64,000 nt of DNA from Pseudo-nitzschia pungens (GCA_037355855.1 CM074760.1:4952501-5016500); one strand, 5' to 3'. Shown: positions 20,045-31,488, counted from the stretch's first letter. Notes: generated by a model from the sequence alone, not told the origin. Numbers and translations are program-made.

Positions 20045-20210
20045 GTTTTTGGTTGAAATTTTTGTTGAAAACACTCATTTTCCAAAGAAAACTCGCATTT
20101 TTTAAAGAAAACTCGCATTTTTAAAAGAAAACTCGCATTTTTTAAAGAAAACTCGCATTTTTCTGCTGAAAACTCGCATTTTTCTGCTGAAAACTCGCAT
20201 TTATTGCTGT
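20045..20210 (+). repeat. AAAACTCGCATTTTT tandem repeat
   Basis: About seven copies of a 19-22 bp unit (GAAAACTCGCATTTTT with AAA or CTGCT spacers). It is partly complementary to the AAAAGTGCGAGTTTTC tracts at 18780-18900, giving the foldback structure of the surrounding element. Confidence 0.75.
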
Positions 20211-20434
20211 ATATACGTGTTTTTTTTCTAGAGCAAAAATGCGAGTTTTTTTTACCATAAAAATCCGCACTTTTTTCGATCCCAAAAAATGCGAGTTTCT
20301 TTGGGGGAGATAATAAATTTAAGGGGATACCCTCAAAATGACTAACTGCAATAAAAAATCGCGCGGTCTGCGCATCGAAAACTATCTTTGTTCCGGAAGG
20401 TCCAGTAGCAAGCAGGCAACTCAATTCAGAATTA

Positions 20435-21357
20435 TATGAAGATATTCAAGGTGGTGCTATGATCTGTGCCAAGGCTTCTGCGTAGGAGAGTGTACTGGGG
20501 CTACAGGCAGCAGCCCCCAGTAACTGACTAACAGGTGCTGAGCTGAGTTCTAGAGCTGTGTGCTAATTGCTAGCATACAGGCTCAGCAACAGGCTTAGCA
20601 ACAGGCTTAGCAACAGGCTTAGCAACAGGCTTAGCAGCAGGCTTAGCAGCAGACCTATCCTGTTTAGTATGGATGCTAGCAGAATTACTAGGGTCGCCGC
20701 GTACGATTTGTACCAATCGTACGTACCCCGAGTAAAGCACCTTTTAGGTGTAGCTAAATGCTACAGGGTTAGGGTTGCTAAGGCTACGAGATACTGAAAG
20801 ATGCTAGCCTACCATGATACCATGCTAAGATACTATGCTACCGCCGGGGCCAGGTCATTGGTGTATAATATGTACCATGACTGGATGCCCGGCCCAAACA
20901 GTTACCCAACGCGCTAGCATACGCGAGTTACTATCGCTAGCACACGATTCGATCTAATTAATCGGAGATACCCTACGATACTCCGATACGCTACCCGTAG
21001 AATACAGTACCAGCGCTACGGAGCGCTGTTATTATACGAGTTAGCGAGTTAGCGGATCGATGTCACGATACGAGCTGAGCTGCGCTCAACTCCCTTTATT
21101 CACTCTTTATGTTTCACCCTAAATTAAATGCCTATCATGCCCTCCCCTTACGATCGATTCCGATGTACCTCTAGGGAAGTGCCTTGTATTGCCTAAATGT
21201 ATGCAATAGACCTTGAATGGTCCGCTGTAGACTCACGATTTGCCAGGACTTTATGTATTGTTATTGTTAAGGCTTTCCCCTATTTTTTAGGCCAGTATGA
21301 AACAGTTTATATCTACGAGTCGTCCCCGAAGATCGCTGACGAGCGAATATCAACGCA
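20435..21357 (+). repeat. Copia alpha 5' LTR
   Basis: Begins TATGAAGATATTC (TG at 20437) and ends AACGCA. It contains six or so copies of a 12-bp tandem repeat (AGCAACAGGCTT) at about 20582-20650. Just inside is TTTATCAGACCC, which shares TATCAGA with the usual initiator-Met primer-binding site. Confidence 0.9.
20582..20652 (+). repeat. 12-bp tandem repeat inside the Copia LTR
   Basis: AGCAACAGGCTT and AGCAGCAGGCTT copies in tandem; repeated in the 3' LTR at 28554-28624. Possibly an enhancer-like block, with no direct evidence. Confidence 0.7.
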
Positions 21358-22271
21358 GTTTATCAGACCCACCGCTCGACCCACTACGAACCGGGACGCC
21401 GGCTAGAGCGTGTGAAGAAACCCAGCTGGCTGATCACCACTGGCATCCATGCCTACACTTGGATGTAAAACCTCAGCTGAAACTGGACCAGCAGCTGACA
21501 TCGCGAGATCCCTGATGTTAATGGGGAGCCCTTCCCTAGACACGCGAACCGACCGGAGTCTGCACATCCACCTCTGCAGACCTATTGATATTCAGTAGCT
21601 GAGCGTCATGGTGGCTCCATGGAGGCTCAGTCCGGTGGGGAAGGAGCAGGACGTGGAGAAAGCAGCGTCCATGATTTCCTGTTATTTTACAGGATTCAAG
21701 GGGGACACTTGCTTACTGCGGATGGAACCACACTGGAAAAAGAATTTTCGTGGAAGACAGACCACCACGTACTTCCCAGTGAAGACAGTGTCCAGCAGAC
21801 CAAGGACATGACGTCAGGCCCATCCGACTGAGGCGCAGACAACCTCACGAGGCGCAGACAACCTCGAACCTGCTATACCATCGATTTTGATTTTAGCCAA
21901 GGGAATTTGGAATCAGACAAGCCAAGAACCCTGAGATCTGTCATATCTCAAAATCAAATCGATTGGTCCAGAGCAGAAAGACCGAATAGAATTCTTCTTT
22001 TGGTCGTAACCAACCATCCAACCATCGAATCGGAACCATCGATGTGGATAGACGTCGGCATGAAACTGTTGACACGAAAGACGTCAACACGAAACTGTTG
22101 ACATGAAAACGCTGACGTGATACCTTTTTCTTTTGGTCGTCATCGATACCTCTTCTTTTGGCCGTCATCGATACAGAACTTCGATCGACAACTTGGATGG
22201 AAACAGTCCCCACCACAAAAAGAATTTGGTTTAGAAACTGAAGCAAATTCGGTAATCAAAGCAAGACAACC
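21358..22271. other. Copia alpha leader, no gene recognised
   Basis: Internal DNA between the LTR and the first ORF. It holds short duplications (GAGGCGCAGACAACCTC near 21832-21865; CTTTTGG-CGTCATCGATAC near 22127-22175) but no ORF I can support. Confidence 0.5.
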
Positions 22272-23297
22272 ATGGCCAAGCAAACTAGAAGCCAAGCCGC
22301 CGCCGTTGCAGCCGCCACTGGAGGCAGCGCTGTTCCTGGGGGTGGCGCCGTCCCTGGAGGCACTGTCCCTGGAAGCGGCGCTGTCCCTGGAGGCGGCGCT
22401 GTTCCTGGGGGTGGCGCCGTTCCTGGAGGCACTGTCCCTGGAGGCGGCACTGTCCCTGGGGCCGGCGCTCCCCCGCCTGGAGTCGCTGGCGCCGTCGTTG
22501 TTGGAGCGCTGCCCCCTGCCGGAGCGCCTGGAGTCCCTCCTGTTGCTCCTGCTGAGTTTGGAGTCTCCAGGATCCAGCAAGAACCGAGCCTAGACATCCA
22601 ACCTCAATCTGATATGATCCTGCTTGCTGTTACTGAGGAACTGAGAGCAGTGCGCAATAAGAATGCAGCTCGGATGGCTGCTGAGGCTGCTGCTGATGCC
22701 ACTGCTGCTGCCGCCGCTCGTGCCCATGCTCCCGCTCCTGCACCTGCAGGAGCTAGTCCTGATATCCTCCAAGCTGAGAGTATGTACAGCGAAATCGACG
22801 ACGACGGACGCATGTTTTCTCTACTGGACGAGATTATCGATCACGAGAAGGACGGATCCGCCGTCAGGAAGCAAGATGCCACGATCACCAACAAGTACGG
22901 TCGTAAAGTTCCCAAGCCTACTACAAGAGGATGGCGATTACTCGTTAGTTGGAAAGACGGAACTAAATCCTGGTGTAAGTTGAGTGATCTGAAAGAGTCC
23001 TTCCCTGTACATACCGCCGAGTACGCTGTATCCGCCAAGATTTCAGAACAGCCAGCGTTCAAATGGTGGATCCACCACATACTACGAAGGAAGAAGCGAA
23101 TTCTCAAGGCCACCAAACGAAACAAGAACTGGGATAGGACGCACAAGAAAACGGCAGCAGTGAAGACGACGGCAACAACAGCAGGAACCAGGTTGCGAGC
23201 AGAGGGTGATTTCATCATCCAGCCATTACAATTTCATCGATTGGACATGGTACCCGGTAACACCGAAAGAATTGAAGATTGCGACGTTAGCAATTAG
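22272..23297 (+). CDS. chimeric ORF: elastin-like repeat N-terminus plus Copia integrase-RT linker
   Basis: 341 aa from ATG 22272 (context ACCATGG). Residues about 18-70 are hexapeptide repeats of the AVPGGG/TVPGGG type, resembling elastin VPGxG. An Ala-rich segment follows (about 125-165). From about residue 170 (MYSEIDDDGRMF) it matches the chromo-like linker between integrase and RT in Copia elements (LLDEIIDHEKD, TTRGWRLLVSWKDG, FKWWIHHILRRKKRI). The first part may be Gag. An internal deletion probably joined Gag to the linker, removing protease and integrase. A second, decayed linker is at 25697-25980. Whether it is expressed is unknown. Confidence 0.6.
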   Translation: MAKQTRSQAAAVAAATGGSAVPGGGAVPGGTVPGSGAVPGGGAVPGGGAVPGGTVPGGGTVPGAGAPPPGVAGAVVVGALPPAGAPGVPPVAPAEFGVSRIQQEPSLDIQPQSDMILLAVTEELRAVRNKNAARMAAEAAADATAAAAARAHAPAPAPAGASPDILQAESMYSEIDDDGRMFSLLDEIIDHEKDGSAVRKQDATITNKYGRKVPKPTTRGWRLLVSWKDGTKSWCKLSDLKESFPVHTAEYAVSAKISEQPAFKWWIHHILRRKKRILKATKRNKNWDRTHKKTAAVKTTATTAGTRLRAEGDFIIQPLQFHRLDMVPGNTERIEDCDVSN

Positions 23298-24790
23298 ATG
23301 GATCCGGAAGGATCGAAGGCTGTAAGGCCTGTATGTCTTCTAGACATACAGGCTAAGCATCTACGACGTTCGACAGCCGAAAGGCTTGTATGTTTTGACT
23401 GGAGAAGAAGTTCTTTGATCAAAATGCAATTATCTGAAACCACCGGTATCCTCAACAAGAAGCCCATCTTTGCTCGTGACAGAAGAAAAGGTGTCATCGG
23501 TAGTGCCCGACGACTGGTCTACGAGAAAGAAGACTGCCTTACGAGCGCAAACGAAGCACTGTATCCTTGCACTGAAAGCGCTCGATGGATTGATGTATTC
23601 CAAGGGATCGATAACAACGGACCGATTCCTACGGATCGATAGTCAAATCCACAGCAACGGATCGATAGACGCGAGCATTTGCAGCAGCGGATGCTAAACG
23701 CAGTTCATGACGCTATGATTCATGACGCTATGATTCGTAGCGGATGCTAGACGCAACGTTGACCGATTGATCCTCTCTCCCTGAAGAACAACGGGGACGA
23801 TGTTTATGTATGTCTTTGCGGCGAAAGAGCAGTAGCAGCAACAAGAAAACAACATCGATGCCCTGACAGGAGAGAAGCCTACAGCAGCTAAAAGGATTGA
23901 CCGGAGCAAGGGAACAAGCGCAGCTTGGACCCGCAGCGCATTGTTCGTAGACAGGGCGCGCTGAGTTGAACATGATCTAAATCTAATGTAAGGAGCAATG
24001 TGACGGTCACAGCGCTCGTGACTTACAAGGATAGAGGATACAGAGTGGTAGATACGAGATATGACCAAAGGCATGTGTGCCTAGTACACAGCGGACCTGT
24101 GTAAAGCACGGGCAGAATGCTATGAGCGAGAGCAACGGCGCTCGTTGATAGATCTGCTACGATGTACTCTGTTAGGCGTGTATCGCGGTCGATCCGTCTC
24201 CGCATTGGTGTATCGAATGGATGTACCAGCAGCAAGATCAGCAAGGGATAGCCATGCAGACACGGCAGCTGCTGGTTGCAACATGATTTCTTATTGAAAG
24301 ACCAAGTCACCCCCCATGTGGATGTCCATTGAACCAGTGAAGAATATTCCTATCGGAACGTGTATTACTGTTTACACGGATCCATTGGGAAAAGTTGGTT
24401 GATTGATCTCCATGAGGCTTTATATTTCGGGGACAGGCTACAGCACAGCCTGATATGTCCCAACCACATTAGGGATTGTGGTCATAATCGTGTGGACGAG
24501 ACGCCAAGACAGTATGATTCCAAGTCATCGGATGGAGATCAAGTGAAGGCACCCCCTGAACACTGGATATTAAGCTGATGCTTAATGGTGGATATTAAGC
24601 TGATGCTTAATGGTGTTGTTTCCTACTCCCCCTCCAGGCGCCCCACAAAACACGAGATAGAGACCTGCGACCATGTGATTGCCAACAGGAATGAGCCCTG
24701 GAACCCAATGAGTTCCAAATTCCAGCAAGCAGAAGCGGCGATTGCTCAGTCACATCCTTATTTCCCCGACTCGACCAAGCTTGTTCCTGC
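23298..24790. other. Copia alpha internal module, unrecognised
   Basis: Mostly non-coding as it stands. It contains a 114-codon ORF (23298-23642) with the phrase GILNKKPIFARDRRKGVIG, and the same phrase appears on the minus strand of the Copia relic near 58270-58320. The whole stretch has an inverted homologue at about 57290-58390. A 26-bp sequence (GGATATTAAGCTGATGC...) is duplicated in tandem near 24564-24615. No function assigned. Confidence 0.5.
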
Positions 24791-25430
24791 CATTCAGCAA
24801 TAGCAGCAACAACAGACCAAGGTTAATACCCCGACAGGCAATTTGCCTACAGCAGGTATCGAACCGGCACCGATTGAGAACCCTGCCTCGACAAACAAGT
24901 GCAAGTTGGAGCCTGTCGAAACAAATTTTAGTCCCCACTTGTACGACAAGCCCCTTCGGCGCGACCCGCCGTGATTTGACCCCATGTGCGATCGCATCCG
25001 ACTCCCGTTTGGATACACGGTTTTATTCTATCTATTCGGGCGACTCCTTGAAGACTTGCGGGGACGATGTAGACAAGGATGCAGTACCAAGTCTTACAAT
25101 CAACGCCCTGCATACTCCGTTGTACGAGCGCGCCTACACCTATGGACGCGAGCGATTTGAACTGGATCCCCGCTGTAGGGATTCTGTCATCCGAACAGAG
25201 CAGAGCTCAGCATAGGGCATCTCAGCAGAAGCATTCGGAAGAAGAGAAGAGATCCCCCAAGCGACTTTGGGCATTATGTGGTGAGCTTGGTGCAGGTATC
25301 AGGCAAAGAACTGTCTCCAGTGATCCAGCATGCATGGAAAGGACAATACATGCCGGGCATCCCCTTGTACCAAGCACACGAGTAGTACGACTCCGTCTAC
25401 TGGACGGATCTCTCTGATGGTACAGAGAAG
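24790..25430 (+). pseudogene. Copia pre-integrase and integrase C-part remnant
   Basis: Matches the minus-strand relic at 57290-55900: first a stretch with PTAGIEPAPIENP-like and FSPHLYDKPL-like peptides, then GDSLKTCGDDV and ELDPRC. A deletion follows, and the match resumes in the integrase at KRSPKRLWALCGELGAGIRQRT (25250-25315). The deletion removes the part that contains the first two integrase Asp residues in the relic, so no integrase could be made. Confidence 0.65.
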
Positions 25431-25985
25431 CTCGGACGCTGGCTTGGTCCATGTGGATGCATGTTTGGAGGTGATTGTCACTGGATCCTTAATGAACCCG
25501 CACTGCCAATAAGCACTAGCACTGTTAGAGCTGTCACCGAAGCAGAATGGTGAGCCCATGACGTCAAGCAAGCAATGGACGTCAAGCAAGCAGTGAACTC
25601 GTTCGACCAAGCAGTTGAATCCAAGACCGGGGACAAGCTTTAGAACACTGATGTTCAGTTTCAACAGGCATATCCCCAAACCCCAGAGGAACTATTATGA
25701 GAACCACCAAGATAGATGGCCAGACGATTCAGCTACCATGGCAGAACCAAAAGCCTCTAATTCCAGATATGGATGAGCTCGTACCTGATTGGGATACCTA
25801 CAATGAGTATATTGGAAACAAGGTTACGATTCAGCGAGGAGACGAACGGCTCAAGTGCACCGTCAAGGCGAGAACTGTACACCGCAAACATTGTTGCTGA
25901 GAACATGTACAGTTCAGTTGATGACGAGGGCCGGATGTCACTCTGCTGGATGAAATTCTAGACCACGAAAAAGATGAACCAGCTT
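25430..25985 (+). pseudogene. Copia integrase-RT linker remnant
   Basis: Broken frames encode LGRWLGPCG and CHWILNEPALP near 25435-25500, then PDMDELVPDWDTYNEYIGNKV (25762-25824), and TANIVAENMYSSVDDEGRM (25880-25940), a pattern typical of Copia pol between integrase and RT. Stops and frameshifts interrupt it. The MYSSVDDEGRM part is a paralogue of the linker fused into the 22272 ORF. Confidence 0.7.
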
Positions 25986-27412
25986 CCAAATAGTGAGTAC
26001 ACCATGTACTCCGAAAAGAAAAAAAAAAGACTACCAAGAAAGCCCTCAGTATTGGGACGTTCAAGAGATGTACAACGAGTGCAATGCCTATGTTATGCAA
26101 AGCAAGGGCACAAGTTACAGCAGTATGCACCCAGCAAGTGAACGGAGGCATGCTGCTGGAGTGGCATGTTACAGTTGGCGTGTTACAGCTGCGTATGGCG
26201 ATTCATTCTAGACTCGTGAGCCCAACGTTGGTGTTATCCGAGTACGAGCCTTGCAAGAGTCGAGGATGCAACACGGAGCTGTGGCTCGCTGCCTCTACGA
26301 GACAATTGCAGGATGCAACGGAACCAAAAGCCGACAGTACTCAGCTCACGGGGACATGCTGTCCTTGTTACAGGTTGAACGCCAGCGGGCTGGAGCGATT
26401 GCAGAAGAGCAGCAGATGTTGCAAAGCAGGAACGCTCATGCGGAAGCTGAAGTGTTACGACACGACGACAACGCCCTGTTAGAAGCGCAGCGGTGTTGCA
26501 TGGAACAAACGATTGCAAACAGCATCGAAGTTGACACAACATGACAGGCAGCTAGGCTAGCGCATGGTAAATGCCCGTACGGAATGTACGACTTAGCAGT
26601 GCCTCAGGTACTTCGGATGATGCTGATTGCTATGACCAATTGGGTGTATTCCAGTTACTCTATGGCACGAGTGATTGAATGCATCTCAGGTATTTTGAGA
26701 GACACTAATTGCTACGATCGATTGAATGAATCGATTGAACGTATCGACCGAAGACTATTCAGTTCAGTCCAACGCAAGGACCGAACTATTAGCGCGTGGT
26801 GGTGTATGCCTTGTGCCAACCTAGCAGTGCTCAAGTTACTATTCGGATGATGTTGACTGCCATGAGTTACTCCATGGATGACGCTGATTGCCACGAGTTA
26901 CTCTCCGGATGGCGCTAATTGCCACAACCAATTGAGTATCTCCGATTGACGACTGAGAACATTATTAAAGTGTGGCATCGAAATTGTTATATCTGATACT
27001 ACCACGAATACAGAACTGCTGTTCCGGGGACAACCAAACGATTGAATCGGTCGTCCTGTTACAGGAGCAGCGTGGTTTTGAATATATGACCTACGAATCG
27101 ATATGACCTACGAATCGATATGAATTACGAATCAGGAGCTGCTGTCCCGACGACTGTGCTACAGGAGCGGCGTGATTCGATACCGTACAATCTACGAACC
27201 AGAATATGATGTCCCGACTACAGCATTATAGGACGAGCAGCATGATTCGGGATTGACGACAACCAGTTAAACGATAACCGACAAGAAGTGACAAGCGATC
27301 CTTTGCAGACTATCGAAACAGCACCTGCTGTTCCAAGGACGCCTGCTCATGGTCGACAATGTATGAACGAATTGCGAAAGCAGCGCGTTCCATTTTTGAT
27401 CTACAATAACGA
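25986..27412. other. degenerate Copia internal DNA, no RT found
   Basis: Where RT should lie there is only degraded, repeat-like sequence: TGTTACAG, GGATGATGCTGATTGC and TACGAATCGATATGA motifs. The inverted homologue at about 54470-55600 is degraded in the same way. No YVDD box was found in either. Confidence 0.55.
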
Positions 27413-27844
27413 GTGGAGAAGCCGCCCCTACGAGTAAACCGAGTGGAACAGTGGCAGTTATACTGTTCCGGGGACAGCTTATTCACGAACCATGTCCAAA
27501 AATTAACAACGACCAAGTTCGGGGACCAGTATGGTCCAACAGCAACCAGTTCGGGGACCGGTATGGTCCAGATGAACTGGGAGCTCCGGATGATGGGTGT
27601 GCCTATACAAGGATCTACCAATGTATTCTGTGACAACGAGTCTGTTGTTAAGAACACCACCAGGCCCCAGAGCCCTTGCAACAAGAAGCACAACAGCGTC
27701 GCATACCACAAGGCGCGCGAGTCTATTGCTGCTGGGACAATTCGCATTGCAAAGGAGCCTGGCGAGACCAATATTGCTGATTTATTCACTAAGTTGCTGA
27801 ATGGTCCGGCTCTGAAAGAACACTGCGCTCGATGCATGTGGTAA
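27413..27844 (+). pseudogene. Copia RNase H C-terminal remnant
   Basis: From about 27570 the frame encodes the end of Copia RNase H: ELRMMGVPIQG, VFCDNESVV, KKHNSVAYHKARESIA, ADLFTKLL and the terminal CMW before TAA 27842-27844. These are signature phrases of the Ty1/Copia RNase H end. The N-terminal part of RNase H and RT are missing. A second copy lies on the minus strand at 54028-54285. Confidence 0.8.
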
Positions 27845-28406
27845 AGAGAAAATTGCTCTAGCTGCATTATTTGGGGTACCTTTGGTCCCTGACAGGCAGC
27901 TCGGACGCAGCAGATATCGATTTCGTTTTTCGGAAGGAATCGATTATGATTTTTGGCAGCAATCGAACGCAGCTGATTTCGATATGAGCTCCCTGACTAC
28001 TTCGATGTTCATTCCGATCCCGGATTCGATCTGATCTTATGTCCTATGTTATATTTGGGAGTCTCCGGTACACCGGTTCCGGGGACTATAAACTTGAAAG
28101 ACAATAGGCTGATTGATCTCCTTGTTCGTGTCAAGGAGTGGAACCAAGGGCAAAACGTCCTCCGGTCCGAACCCCTTTTTTTTGAACTACGAATCAGCCG
28201 GGCCTCTGATAGAAGAACTGCAATATTTGGTGCAGTTTGATCTCTGACAAGTTATATGGAAGCATCCCTGAATTCTGTTATGATCCATCCAAGTGTCCTG
28301 GTACAACAAGCAAGAGTATTGGTGTCCTCCTGGGAGTATCTGTTTCCGGGGACTGGTATAGTTGCTCAGTTGCTCATACAGGACCACTGGCATGAATCAC
28401 GGGGAC
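27845..28406. other. Copia alpha 3' internal region, no gene
   Basis: Non-coding. The phrase TTCCGGGGAC recurs (near 28078 and 28341). It ends in CACGGGGAC just before the 3' LTR, the position of a plus-strand primer tract. Confidence 0.5.
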
Positions 28407-29329
28407 TATGAAGATATTCAAGGTGGTGCTATGATCTGTGCCAAGGCTTCTGCGTAGGAGAGTGTACTGGGGCTACAGGCAGCAGCCCCCAGTAACTGAC
28501 TAACAGGTGCTGAGCTGAGTTCTAGAGCTGTGTGCTAATTGCTAGCATACAGGCTCAGCAACAGGCTTAGCAACAGGCTTAGCAACAGGCTTAGCAACAG
28601 GCTTAGCAGCAGGCTTAGCAGCAGACCTATCCTGTTTAGTATGGATGCTAGCAGAATTACTAGGGTCGCCGCGTACGATTTGTACCAATCGTACGTACCC
28701 CGAGTAAAGCACCTTTTAGGTGTAGCTAAATGCTACAGGGTTAGGGTTGCTAAGGCTACGAGATACTGAAAGATGCTAGCCTACCATGATACCATGCTAA
28801 GATACTATGCTACCGCCGGGGCCAGGTCATTGGTGTATAATATGTACCATGACTGGATGCCCGGCCCAAACAGTTACCCAACGCGCTAGCATACGCGAGT
28901 TACTATCGCTAGCACACGATTCGATCTAATTAATCGGAGATACCCTACGATACTCCGATACGCTACCCGTAGAATACAGTACCAGCGCTACGGAGCGCTG
29001 TTATTATACGAGTTAGCGAGTTAGCGGATCGATGTCACGATACGAGCTGAGCTGCGCTCAACTCCCTTTATTCACTCTTTATGTTTCACCCTAAATTAAA
29101 TGCCTATCATGCCCTCCCCTTACGATCGATTCCGATGTACCTCTAGGGAAGTGCCTTGTATTGCCTAAATGTATGCAATAGACCTTGAATGGTCCGCTGT
29201 AGACTCACGATTTGCCAGGACTTTATGTATTGTTATTGTTAAGGCTTTCCCCTATTTTTTAGGCCAGTATGAAACAGTTTATATCTACGAGTCGTCCCCG
29301 AAGATCGCTGACGAGCGAATATCAACGCA
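28407..29329 (+). repeat. Copia alpha 3' LTR
   Basis: Same sequence as 20435-21357 at a constant offset of 7972 bp; no mismatch seen by eye. Confidence 0.9.
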
Positions 29330-29590
29330 ATTAGAACAATTGAAATCCATTATCAATACCCCAGATCTTGATGTGCTTCACTCACCGTTGCATTATATTT
29401 CATTTGCCGTTGCATCCTATTTCATCAGCAGTTGCGGTCGCCTCCCTATCAGGAGCAAGCAGGCAAGTCAATGATGCACAGTTAGACGAATCAAAATCCA
29501 TTATTAATACCTCCTCCAACCTTGATGTGGTTCACTTACCATTTCCAGTTGCCGTCTTTCTTGTTCCATTTCGACCCAAAATTATGTGAA
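29330..29590 (+). repeat. two diverged tandem segments after the Copia element
   Basis: ATTAGAACAATTGAAATCCATTATCAATACC ... CTTGATGTG-TTCACT occurs near 29330 and again, diverged, near 29483. Between them lies the unoccupied site of the foldback element (29446-29464) and CATCAG/GTTGC repeats like those at 18520-18660. Confidence 0.55.
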
Positions 29591-29885
29591 GTAAGATTTA
29601 AGACACATGCATTTTCTGTCATGCATTTATTTGCTGAGAATTGATTTCTTCTACATGATAGCAGTAGAGTTACTACTAGTAGTATGTACCGTACTGAAGT
29701 AATAGTAGAAACCAGTAGAAGGCTGATGGTGGTATTGCGCGCCACCTAAACCACAAAGAGCCAGCCCCGCTGCGCCATAATTTTTGACTATCTCTTATGT
29801 ACTACTACCTACACACTGCAGTAGTATGTAGCAGCAGTGTATAACTATACTACCCTTACAAGCAGCAAGAATAGTACCAGTACCT
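29591..29885. other. non-coding, no feature seen
   Basis: AT-rich sequence with TAGTAGTATGTA-like words. No ORF, RNA gene or terminal repeat recognised. Confidence 0.5.
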
Positions 29886-31488
29886 CAGTGAATATACCAT
29901 CAAATCAAATATCTGAATGAATCTCGCCAATCTTTGTGTGATTCCAGTGTGAATATTTCTCATCCTATCCATGGGCAAGAGAATTCAAAAAGAAGTATTC
30001 AAAAATCACCAATAATTTGGATGTCACCACTGAATAATTAATATTTGGCCCAGTACTGTGGAATTTAGTAGAAAATACTGTAAAATCACATATCTGAATG
30101 AATCTGGCCAATAGTTGTGTGATTCCAATGTGAATATTCCTCATCCTATCCATGGGCAAGAGAATTCAAAAAGAAGTATTCAAAAATCATTGAAAGTTTG
30201 GATGTCACCACTTAAAAATCAATATTTGGCCCAGTACTGTGGAATTCACTAGAAAATACTGTAAAATCACATATCTGAATGAATCTGGCCAATAGTTGTG
30301 TGATTTCAGTGTGAATATTCCTCATCCTATCCATGGGCAAGACTATTAAAAAAGAAGTATTCAAAAATCACCAATGGTATGGGTGTCACCACTGAATAAT
30401 TAATATTTGTTCCACTACTGCGGAATTCACTAGAAAAAAGTACCAAATCAAATATCTGAACAAATCTGGCCAATAGTTGTATGATTCCAGTGTGAATATT
30501 CCTCATCCTATCCATGGGCAAGAGTATGCAAAAAGAAGTATTCAAAAATCACCTATAATTTGGGTGTCACCACTGAATAATTAATATTTGGTCCACTATT
30601 GTGGAATTTACTAGAAAATACTGTAAAATCACATACCTGAACAAATCTGGCCAATAGTTGTGTGATTTCAGTGTGAATATTCCTCATCCTATCCATGGGC
30701 AAGACTATTAAAAAAGAAGTATTCAAAAATCACCAATGGTATGGGTGTCACCACTGAATAATTAATATTTGTTCCACTACTGCGGAATTCACTAGAAAAA
30801 AGTACCAAATCACATATTTGAATGAATCTGGTCAGTGTTTGTGTGATTCCAGTGTGAATATTTCTCATCCTCTGCATGGGGAAGAGTATGCAAAAAGAAG
30901 TATTCAAAAATCACCAATAATTTGGGTGTCACCACTGAATAATTAATATTTGGTCCAGTACCGCAGCATTTACTAGAAAATACTGTAAAATCACATACCT
31001 GAATGAATCTGGCCAATATTTATGTGATTCCAGTGTGAATATTCCTCATCCTATGCATGGGCAAGGGTATGCAAAAAGAAGTATTCAAAAATCACCAATA
31101 GTTTGGGTGTCACCACTGAATAATTAATATTTGGTCCACTACTGCAGAATTTACTAGAAAATACTGTAAAATGACATATCTGAATGAATCCGACCAATAT
31201 TTCTGTGATTCCAGTGTGAATATTTCTCATCCTATGCATGGGCAAGAGTATGCAAAAAGAAGTATTCAAAAATCACCAATAATTTGGGTGTCACCACTGA
31301 ATAATTGATATTTGGTCCACTACTGCAGAATTTACTAGAAAAAATTACCAAATCACATATCTGAATGAATCTGGCCAATAGTTGTGTGATTCCAGTGTGA
31401 ATATTCCTCATCCTATGCATGGGCAAGAGTATTCAAAAAGAAGTATTCAAAAATCACCAATAGTATGGATGTCACCATTGAATAACTG
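29886..31488 (+). repeat. 181-bp satellite array, about nine monomers
   Basis: The landmark CATCCTATCCATGGGCAAG (or a close variant) starts at 29961, 30142, 30323, 30504, 30685, 30866, 31047, 31228 and 31409, an exact 181-bp period with no net indel. Monomers differ by substitutions only. AT-rich, nucleosome-sized unit. Antisense ORFs of 64-72 codons recur in each monomer, but 181 is not a multiple of three, so they are by-products. Confidence 0.95.

Larger units (their letters stand above)
18681..20402. mobile_element. 1.7-kb foldback-like element with TIR GACCTTCCGGAAC
   Basis: Both ends carry GACCTTCCGGAAC in inverted orientation (18681-18693 and 20390-20402), with CAG on each side (18678-18680 and 20403-20405). 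A related unoccupied site, CTATCAGGAGCAAGCAGGC, is at 29446-29464. Inside the TIRs the arms are imperfect inverted repeats made of AAAAGTGCGAG/CTCGCATTTT tracts, and the core is minisatellite. No transposase. It resembles a foldback or MITE-type element carrying tandem repeats. Confidence 0.7.
20435..29329 (+). mobile_element. Copia-type LTR element, non-autonomous (copy alpha)
   Basis: Two direct repeats of about 0.92 kb (20435-21357 and 28407-29329) bound about 7 kb of internal DNA. AATTA lies at 20430-20434 and again at 29329-29333, a plausible 5-bp duplication overlapping the terminal A. Internally there are pieces of Copia pol (integrase, integrase-RT linker, RNase H) but no RT catalytic domain. 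I saw no difference between the LTRs, so it moved recently and must have used enzymes from another element. The internal sequence is related to the relic at 54000-58868. Confidence 0.85.

Noticed and set aside
20754..20775. Telomere-like TTAGGG in the Copia LTR
   Set aside because: One short match (GGGTTAGGGTT); expected by chance and not an array.
24941..25215. Small gene with ALHTPLYERAY-like phrase
   Set aside because: The same phrases occur in the Copia relic at 56700-56900; it is part of the decayed Copia interior.
29965..31426. Repeated antisense ORFs of 64-72 aa with related sequence
   Set aside because: They follow the 181-bp satellite, whose length is not a multiple of three; sequence drift is not codon-biased.
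29886..31488. CRISPR array
   Set aside because: Direct repeats of 181 bp without unique spacers; a satellite. No cas-like genes, and the context is eukaryotic.
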